Part shown: piece after piece, positions 55,030 to 64,000 of the stretch
How positions within the stretch are numbered: position 1 is the first letter of the stretch
How the letters are laid out: each line of letters opens with the position of its first letter
Translations under genes and position numbers: made by a program
Assembly (NCBI GenBank): GCA_017561935.1
Contig: JAFZBE010000011.1
Coordinates: forward strand, 1 to 64,000
Origin: Bacteroidales bacterium
Lineage (GTDB): Bacteria; Bacteroidota; Bacteroidia; Bacteroidales; UBA3663
DNA length: 64,000 nt
Direction of reading: 5' to 3'
Notes under the pieces: generated by a model
What the model saw: only the letters and a program-made list of their open reading frames with translations
Database searches by the model: none
What the model was told of the DNA's origin: nothing

Positions 55030-55055
<26 letters not shown>
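54231..55055 (+). CDS. Metallophosphoesterase lipoprotein
   Basis: 274 residues from ATG 54231 (a second ATG at 54234 is equally possible); a start at 54174 would lie upstream of the -7 box. Lipoprotein signal with Cys24 (FLLSAC). Calcineurin-like motifs in order: FISDTHQ, VVHCGDVTD, LLGNHDF, IIMHAAPY, IYGHDHVE, so all metal ligands are present. Substrate unknown. The next gene starts 26 bp inside its 3' end. Confidence 0.92.
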
Positions 55056-58891
<3,836 letters not shown>

Positions 58892-58895
58892 ATTC

Positions 58896-60332
58896 TTACC
58901 AAACGGTTTCAGCGATGGTGTGCTGGCTAACTTCAACCGCATCGGTGATGAACTCGGGGATATTGTAGGAGTTTAGCTGATTATCATAGAATGTGCGCGG
59001 ATGACGCTGTGGCATAATGAAGGCCTTTGTGGCTTGTCCGTTGTCGTCGATATAGGTGAAGTAGGCACAGACGTAAAGTCCGTCGATGCGACGACTGCTG
59101 AAGCCAAGCCAATGGCTGTTGTGGCTCCAGGTATGATAGCTCTCACAGTCGTTCGAGTTGGCAGCCTCCAGTGGACGTGTTTCACCTGTCTTTTGATCAC
59201 GCAGCCAGAGGTCCGACTCCTTGTGGTTGATAGGGAAGTAACCGCACTCCTGACGGTTATAGACGAGCCAGCGTCCGTCGGGCGATTCGCGAGGATAGTT
59301 GAAGCTGAGACTGTCGCCGGCATTAAACAGGGTATCGACCTGTTGTCCGAAGGAGCCTGTTTCGGGGTCGAACCCGATAGTGCAGACGCTGAAATGTACT
59401 TTCTTGTATTCCTGCGGCATGGGCTCGACGATGGGGGCAGTACAGTAGTAGAGAGTCTTTCCATCAGCCGAAAAAGCCGGCCATGTTTCCCAATCTCGTG
59501 TCGATGACAATTCGGGCGCAGTGATGACACGGTTACGAGCAATGTCGAGCACTACGGCATCAGAACGTGTGTCGAAGACCTCGATGCGCTGACGATGATG
59601 TACAAAGAACGACTGTGCCACGCGGTTGGACGAGAAAGCAATGTAATCGGCGTATGGATGCCATGCAGGATACGCAATGCCCTTGATAGTGTCGGGAAAC
59701 TCAGGGTTGAGTTTCTCCACGTGACCACTTCTCACGAGCACCGAGCCACCATGATTGCCGCGCAGGTGGAAGCACATCTTCTTCGGGTTCTGGCTCTGGA
59801 AGGTGTGGCAGTTCATGCAATTGTATTCCGTCTGGCGGTTCTCCATGATGGGTGTCTCTTCGAACGACTCCAGACAACGCTGGTAGATGCCCATCGCATT
59901 CCATAGTCCGTAGCCAGGGGGAATAAGGCGATAGGCCAGATAGGCGTCAATGCTATCTGAAGTGACGTGCATCGTGAATGGGCGATAGGCGGCCCACTTG
60001 CCATCCTCGCGGCGACAGACGGTGAACTGTAGATTTGTGTCGCGGTTTGCGGCAAGGAGTTTGTGCCATTTGTCGATGGGGATATCGAAATCGCCATCCT
60101 CGCCCTTCACCTGAATCTTCTTGTTGCCACCTTCAATGATGAGGCGCGTATCTATACCCTTGGCATCATTGAGCTGGAAACACATTGGTGCGATGTTGCA
60201 GGGAATAGTCACTTCCTTGTAATCGGGGAAGATGTCGGCCTCGGCATCGAGCTGCCTGTCGATGCTGATGTCGCTGTTGCAAGCGGTGAACAGCGTAGTA
60301 CACATTATTAATATATATAGAGTCCTTTTCAT
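58896..60332 (-). CDS. TolB/PD40-like beta-propeller lipoprotein with a CxxCH motif
   Basis: 478 residues, lipoprotein signal (LIMCTTLFTAC, Cys18). CMNCH at 172-176 is a c-type heme attachment motif. Propeller blades with WD40-like PD40 strands (PAWHPYADYIAFSSN, WPAFSADGKTLYYCT, PRESPDGRWLVYN, HTWSHNSHWLGFSSRR) occupy about 215-450. Known companions are DUF6057 proteins, as here. A surface or periplasmic role in glycan sensing or electron transfer is possible, but nothing shows it. Only one heme motif, without an obvious distal Met. Confidence 0.82.
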   Translation of the reverse strand: MKRTLYILIMCTTLFTACNSDISIDRQLDAEADIFPDYKEVTIPCNIAPMCFQLNDAKGIDTRLIIEGGNKKIQVKGEDGDFDIPIDKWHKLLAANRDTNLQFTVCRREDGKWAAYRPFTMHVTSDSIDAYLAYRLIPPGYGLWNAMGIYQRCLESFEETPIMENRQTEYNCMNCHTFQSQNPKKMCFHLRGNHGGSVLVRSGHVEKLNPEFPDTIKGIAYPAWHPYADYIAFSSNRVAQSFFVHHRQRIEVFDTRSDAVVLDIARNRVITAPELSSTRDWETWPAFSADGKTLYYCTAPIVEPMPQEYKKVHFSVCTIGFDPETGSFGQQVDTLFNAGDSLSFNYPRESPDGRWLVYNRQECGYFPINHKESDLWLRDQKTGETRPLEAANSNDCESYHTWSHNSHWLGFSSRRIDGLYVCAYFTYIDDNGQATKAFIMPQRHPRTFYDNQLNSYNIPEFITDAVEVSQHTIAETVW

Positions 60333-60354
60333 TATCTTTTGTGGCTGTTAGGTT

Positions 60355-60417
60355 TTCTAGATGCTCTAGATATTCTAGGATTTCTAGATATTCTAGATGA
60401 GCTAGAGATTCTAGATT
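60355..60417. repeat. 9-bp tandem repeat (TCTAGA core) overlapping the DUF6057 stop
   Basis: Seven units (TTCTAGATG, CTCTAGATA and variants) start at 60355 and every 9 bp. The last unit overlaps the stop codon at 60416-60418. It fills the gap to the propeller start at 60332. Confidence 0.92.
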
Positions 60418-62251
60418 AGTGTGCAGACATCGAGGCTTCGGGTTGCTTCTTGCTTTGCTCGATGAGCTTGGCGATTTGTGGGGAAGTGACAAGGAGGTAA
60501 TACCAGTAGGTGTTGCCATACTGCGGGCGTAACAAGCCACCTATTTCCTGGTTGTTCCGACGCGCATCGACTACCATCTGCTTGAGTTGCTGGTATTGTT
60601 GGATGGTCTGCTCCGACACACCATGTGAACGGCAGTAGTCGAGGTCCTTCTCATTGGCAGCGACGATGGCTTCCTGCAGCCGTTGTGGAGTCTCGGGCAT
60701 CAGTTCGGTGCCATAGAACTCATCGGCAAAGGCATTGATGTGTGGTGTATCGTTGGCCAATAGGAGATAGCCGATGGCATAGTCGCGGGCTGCTGTAGCC
60801 TTGGGGTTGGTGCGAATGGTGAGGAGCAGGTCAGCATAAGCACCGCGCGACTGGGTGAACTCCTCGCAGTCGGGAGGCAGGCTCTTGCGCTTGGCTCCAT
60901 ATTCGGGGTCGTTGTTGATAAGCTCCTCGTTGTAGAGGTAGCGTCGTTGGTCGCTTGCCCAATCTTTGTAGAAGAGAGTCTTTTCAAGCAGACGGATATA
61001 TTTCTCGGCCAAAGGATAGGCACCGAAGATGATGTTGGTGCGCACCAGCATCTGCATGTTCGAGGGCGAACCATAGCGCAATCCTTCGACGGTGTTGAAT
61101 GCTTTTTCCATCGCTGAGGCGATGTTGTCCATCTGGTAGAAGATTTCGCTGAGGGTAGTGGTGATCTCCACGTCGAGCGATAGCTGTTTGAGCTCGGTGA
61201 GGATGCTATATGGTCCCACTTGTGGATAGTCGAAGAAATTATCGAGTAGCTTACCCTCATGCGAAAGGGCAAGGTTGAGGCGGTTCATCAGGAGGAAGTT
61301 ACCCGACTTGGTGTAAGGGCTGTCGAGCAGTCCCTGCCAGTCGTGGGTAACGATGAAGTGGTCCATCGCAATCATCGGATACATCTTTTGTCCGTTGCGA
61401 TTGGCCGAATGGACGGCAAAAAGTCCTACCAGCACAAGCAGCACCAGGCTGCAGATGGTGAGCCACAGAGGACGCAACTTGCCCGAAACGAAGTGAGTAA
61501 GAGGAGCCAACAGAGGCAGCACGGCTGTGAGGATCCAAGGGGTGTGGTAGAAATTGGTGGGCTTCAGGATAGGCTCGTAATAGGCACCATTCTGAAAGGC
61601 ATATCGGTAGCCTGCAAGCAGACTCGTCTTGACGCAGATGGCTCCCACGATAGCTACAGCAAGGATGGGCAACAGGAGTTGCCAGCTTTTGCGTGGAGCA
61701 GCAACTACTTCGATGACCAGTGAGCAGACGGCAAATAGCATTGCCACGGCACCAGCCATCCAGAAGAGCAATAAGGCCAACAGGGTAGTTGCCGCCATTC
61801 GCCACCAGTCACTTAGGCGAGGGGCTAACCATTGGTCAATGAATAGGAAAAGAGTAAAAAGGAAGAAGGCAACAAGTCCCACATAGTCGTAATAAACATC
61901 GAAGAGACCGTCGCAAATGAAGATTGTAGGTAAAACGGCAAGCGGCAGCAAAAGTAACGACTGCGTGATACGCCATAGGCTCTTCCATAGCAATAGCGCC
62001 GAGAGCGTGCATAGGCCGCCAGTGACTATGGCCCCCATGTATGGTAGCTTGAAGAACTGCACCATCAAGTGGCTCAACAGTTGGGCAGGGCCAGCTACAC
62101 CCAAATAGCGGTCAGCGATGATGGACGGGTCGTAGAGGAACATCATCATCTGCTCGCGGAAGAAGAACAAATAACGTTGCACGTGCTGCAGGTGCAGTAC
62201 CAGCAGAACGAGTATCAGGGTCGCAAATATGTAAGCAAGTCGCTTGTTCAT
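60416..62251 (-). CDS. DUF6057-family membrane protein
   Basis: 611 residues from ATG at 62249-62251 (MNKRLAYIFATLILVLLVLH); an earlier ATG at 62305 would start inside the SusD terminator hairpin. About 10 membrane helices fill the first ~370 residues; the rest is a helical soluble domain with TPR-like character (LAEKYIRLLEKTLFYKDWAS). Conserved in Bacteroidales glycan loci, function unknown. Confidence 0.85.
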   Translation of the reverse strand: MNKRLAYIFATLILVLLVLHLQHVQRYLFFFREQMMMFLYDPSIIADRYLGVAGPAQLLSHLMVQFFKLPYMGAIVTGGLCTLSALLLWKSLWRITQSLLLLPLAVLPTIFICDGLFDVYYDYVGLVAFFLFTLFLFIDQWLAPRLSDWWRMAATTLLALLLFWMAGAVAMLFAVCSLVIEVVAAPRKSWQLLLPILAVAIVGAICVKTSLLAGYRYAFQNGAYYEPILKPTNFYHTPWILTAVLPLLAPLTHFVSGKLRPLWLTICSLVLLVLVGLFAVHSANRNGQKMYPMIAMDHFIVTHDWQGLLDSPYTKSGNFLLMNRLNLALSHEGKLLDNFFDYPQVGPYSILTELKQLSLDVEITTTLSEIFYQMDNIASAMEKAFNTVEGLRYGSPSNMQMLVRTNIIFGAYPLAEKYIRLLEKTLFYKDWASDQRRYLYNEELINNDPEYGAKRKSLPPDCEEFTQSRGAYADLLLTIRTNPKATAARDYAIGYLLLANDTPHINAFADEFYGTELMPETPQRLQEAIVAANEKDLDYCRSHGVSEQTIQQYQQLKQMVVDARRNNQEIGGLLRPQYGNTYWYYLLVTSPQIAKLIEQSKKQPEASMSAH

Positions 62252-62262
62252 CTTGATATTCG

Positions 62263-62301
62263 AAAAATCTCGCCCAACGCCTGCGTATGGGTTGGGCGAG
62301 A
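62263..62301 (-). terminator. Terminator after the third SusD
   Basis: TCTCGCCCAAC (62268-62278) pairs perfectly with GTTGGGCGAGA (62291-62301). On the minus strand the stem is followed by five T residues, 12 bp before the DUF6057 start. It may uncouple SusC/SusD from the downstream genes. Confidence 0.85.
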
Positions 62302-62324
62302 CCAATTAATTAGTTTTTTGTAGA

Positions 62325-62410
62325 GAAGGGTTAAGAAGGGTTAAGAAAGGTTGCTTCCTTCGGTGCGCGCGAGCGGAGCTCGGAGCTGAGGGGTTAAGAA
62401 GGGTTAAGAA
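62325..62410. repeat. Interrupted GGGTTAAGAA repeats flanking a GC-rich segment
   Basis: Units GAAGGGTTAA occur at 62325, 62335 and (degenerate) 62345, and GGGTTAAGAA at 62391 and 62401. Between them lies a GC-rich stretch (TTCGGTGCGCGCGAGCGGAG). Period is 10 bp here, unlike the neighbouring 9-bp array. Confidence 0.75.
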
Positions 62411-62423
62411 CGCAAAAAACCGT

Positions 62424-62467
62424 TTCAAACCTTTCGAACCATTCAAACCTTTCGAACCATTCACTCC
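62424..62467. repeat. 9-bp tandem repeat (TTCGAA core) at the SusD stop
   Basis: TTCAAACCT and TTCGAACCA alternate from 62424 every 9 bp. The last unit (TTCACTCCT, 62460-62468) runs into the SusD stop codon at 62468-62470. Confidence 0.9.
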
Positions 62468-64000
62468 TTAGTAACCCGGATTCTGCACAAGGTTAGGATT
62501 GATGTCGAGTGTGCCTTGTCCAATCGGGAAGAGTATCTGATAGGGCTTGTATGACTTGTAGTTGTCCGAGCTGAAGGCATCGGCCGAACGTCCTGTCACG
62601 ACAGCGATATAGTCGCCGTTGGCATCCACTTCGTCAACCAAGTCACCATCGATGTGCTCGATGCTGAAGTTGTTGAACTTCTCCACGATGTATGGCTGGC
62701 CATTGGCGCTCTTCCAGCGTACGAGGTCGAAGCGACGCAGACCTTCACCATTAAGCTCGACGCGGCGTTCGCGGCGCACTTGAGCACGCATCGTAGCCTG
62801 ATCACTTACGGTGATATCTGGCATGCCGGCACGCTGGCGAATCTGGTTGATCAAAGTAGCGGCCTCCTGAAGGTTGTTCTGCTCAATGTCGCACTCAGCC
62901 AAGGTAAGTATAGCCTCGGCCAGACGCATGGCCTTGAAGTGGAGTGTCAAATGACTCAGATCGCTACCAGCCACGTTGGATGCCTGGAAGTACTTGCCCA
63001 GCTGGAGTCCCGACTTCGATGCATTGGCGGCATTGTTCCAGAAGTCCGCGTTGTTGTTGCCGTCGATGCTTCTTGGCATCGAGTTATAGACTGAGCGGAA
63101 GCCACCCTTGGTTGTGCCGTCGCCATAGCCAGGATAAGGCTGTCCGGGATAGACGATTGATGCACGCAGACGTGGGTCGCGGTTGAGGAACGGACGGCTT
63201 GGATCGTAGAGTGGAGACTCGGTGATGGGCTTGCCGTCGATGCACTCGAACTCATCCATCAGATCGACAGTGGGAACAACCGACGACCAGCCACCCAGAC
63301 CGCCATTGGCAACGAATGGGTTGCCATAGACATCGCGGCTTGTGTTGGCGATGAACGAGAAGTCGAAGATAGTCTCAGCATCGTACTGATTGCCCTCAAG
63401 GAACATGTCGGCATAGTTGGCCGAAAGTGTCAGACCACCTCTTTCGACAATCTCACGAGCATATTTGGCTGCATTGGCCCAGTCGCTGCGCCACAGGTAG
63501 TAGCGCATCAACAGACCCTGTGCAAACTGCTTGCAGATACGTCCTTGTGTGACGTCCGAACGTTCGGGAAGGGCAGGGATGGCCTCTTCCAACTCCTTGA
63601 CGATGAAGCTACGTACCTCGGCTACTGGCGTGCGGCTCAGATAGGAGTCGCCCGGGTCGTCGATGGTGTTCGTGATGAGCGGGAAGTCGCCGTAGTACTC
63701 CGAACGATAGAGGTAGAGCAGGGCACGGATGGTCTTCACCTCAGCCTTATATTGTGCTTCGGTGGCCTGCGAGTCCCAGCTGATGTTTCCTTCGTTTTCA
63801 AGATACTCGTTGCAGGCACGGATGTCCGAGAACTGGAAGAAGCTTGTACCCGTGTCGTTGGCGGTGAGATTACCGGTGGTCAGCACGCGGCGTCCCTCCC
63901 ACGAGAAGTAGGCAAAGTAGTCGTCTGAGAGGCAGTCCATGTAGATGGCATTGTAGCCCACCCAGTCGGCACTGTGGTAAATGTAGTTGAGACCGTTGTA
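62468..64000 (-). CDS. SusD/RagB-family protein, N-terminus beyond the window
   Basis: 510 codons are visible and the frame is still open at base 64000 (..NGLNYIYHSADWVGYNAIYM), so the signal peptide is missing only because the window ends. SusD features: ALLYLYRSEYYGDFPLI, LHFKAMRLAEAILTLAECDI, RRERRVELNGEGLRRFDLVR and the ending GTLDINPNLVQNPGY. A SusC gene is expected just outside. Downstream genes suggest a galactose-containing glycan. Confidence 0.95.
   Translation of the reverse strand, partial: YNGLNYIYHSADWVGYNAIYMDCLSDDYFAYFSWEGRRVLTTGNLTANDTGTSFFQFSDIRACNEYLENEGNISWDSQATEAQYKAEVKTIRALLYLYRSEYYGDFPLITNTIDDPGDSYLSRTPVAEVRSFIVKELEEAIPALPERSDVTQGRICKQFAQGLLMRYYLWRSDWANAAKYAREIVERGGLTLSANYADMFLEGNQYDAETIFDFSFIANTSRDVYGNPFVANGGLGGWSSVVPTVDLMDEFECIDGKPITESPLYDPSRPFLNRDPRLRASIVYPGQPYPGYGDGTTKGGFRSVYNSMPRSIDGNNNADFWNNAANASKSGLQLGKYFQASNVAGSDLSHLTLHFKAMRLAEAILTLAECDIEQNNLQEAATLINQIRQRAGMPDITVSDQATMRAQVRRERRVELNGEGLRRFDLVRWKSANGQPYIVEKFNNFSIEHIDGDLVDEVDANGDYIAVVTGRSADAFSSDNYKSYKPYQILFPIGQGTLDINPNLVQNPGY

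Noticed and set aside
62252..62305. Longer start of the DUF6057 gene
   Set aside because: It would begin inside the SusD terminator hairpin and add non-membrane residues before the first helix.

Overview
The window looks like a chromosomal piece of a glycan-degrading Bacteroidales, most likely Prevotellaceae. The reasons are: two complete SusC/SusD pairs and a third, cut SusD; many Bacteroidetes-type promoters (TTTG, 20 bp, TAnnTTTG); a BspA-type leucine-rich repeat lipoprotein; Rhs debris; and short C-terminal tails of the form 'YxLxGxxx..GxxIxxGKxxxxK' on several secreted proteins. No rRNA, tRNA or CRISPR array was recognised.

Layout. 1-72 is the end of a gene that looks like a membrane pyrophosphatase. 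333-14335 (minus) is a pectin utilisation operon running from one promoter: SusC, SusD, an unknown secreted protein, a DUF4957/DUF5123-like beta-helix protein with two tandem binding-like modules, and a 1429-residue fusion of a PL1 pectate lyase and a CE8 pectin methylesterase. 14.5-18.6 kb is housekeeping: a MATE exporter, NAD(P)HX dehydratase and a DUF4954 protein. 18.7-23.4 kb (plus) carries a GH28, a GH92 and a small outer-membrane protein. 23.5-25.2 kb (minus) is the BspA-like lipoprotein.

25.2-29.0 kb is the strangest stretch. It holds an Rhs-core fragment interrupted by a foldback; six tandem ~100-bp cassettes, each made of 3-5 ten-bp repeats feeding a promoter-like box at constant spacing; a putative DNA-binding protein directly after the last cassette; an AraC-type regulator; and then ten dyad-symmetric sites at exactly 42-bp intervals. 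29.0-36.0 kb (plus) is a tightly packed four-gene operon: an 86-residue protein, a 1693-residue GLUG/BIG2/cohesin/dockerin protein, a 500-residue cohesin-like protein, and a 51-residue peptide.

36.1-37.3 kb is an AAA ATPase. 37.6-47.0 kb (minus) is an exo-acting operon (GH89, GH92, unknown, DUF5009-like acyltransferase, GH28, MINPP-type phosphatase). 47.1-52.7 kb (minus) is SusC/SusD plus a glycerophosphodiesterase. 52.9-55.8 kb carries a lactonase-type beta-propeller, a metallophosphoesterase and an unknown exported protein. 55.8-64.0 kb (minus) holds SusD (cut by the window edge), a DUF6057 membrane protein, a CxxCH-containing beta-propeller lipoprotein and a GH2 beta-galactosidase.

Across the window, 9-bp tandem arrays with palindromic cores (TCTAGA or TTCGAA) sit at the stop codons of four genes and also lie in frame inside two genes. 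Together with the two periodic arrays of the 25-29 kb island they are the main features that ordinary gene annotation does not explain.
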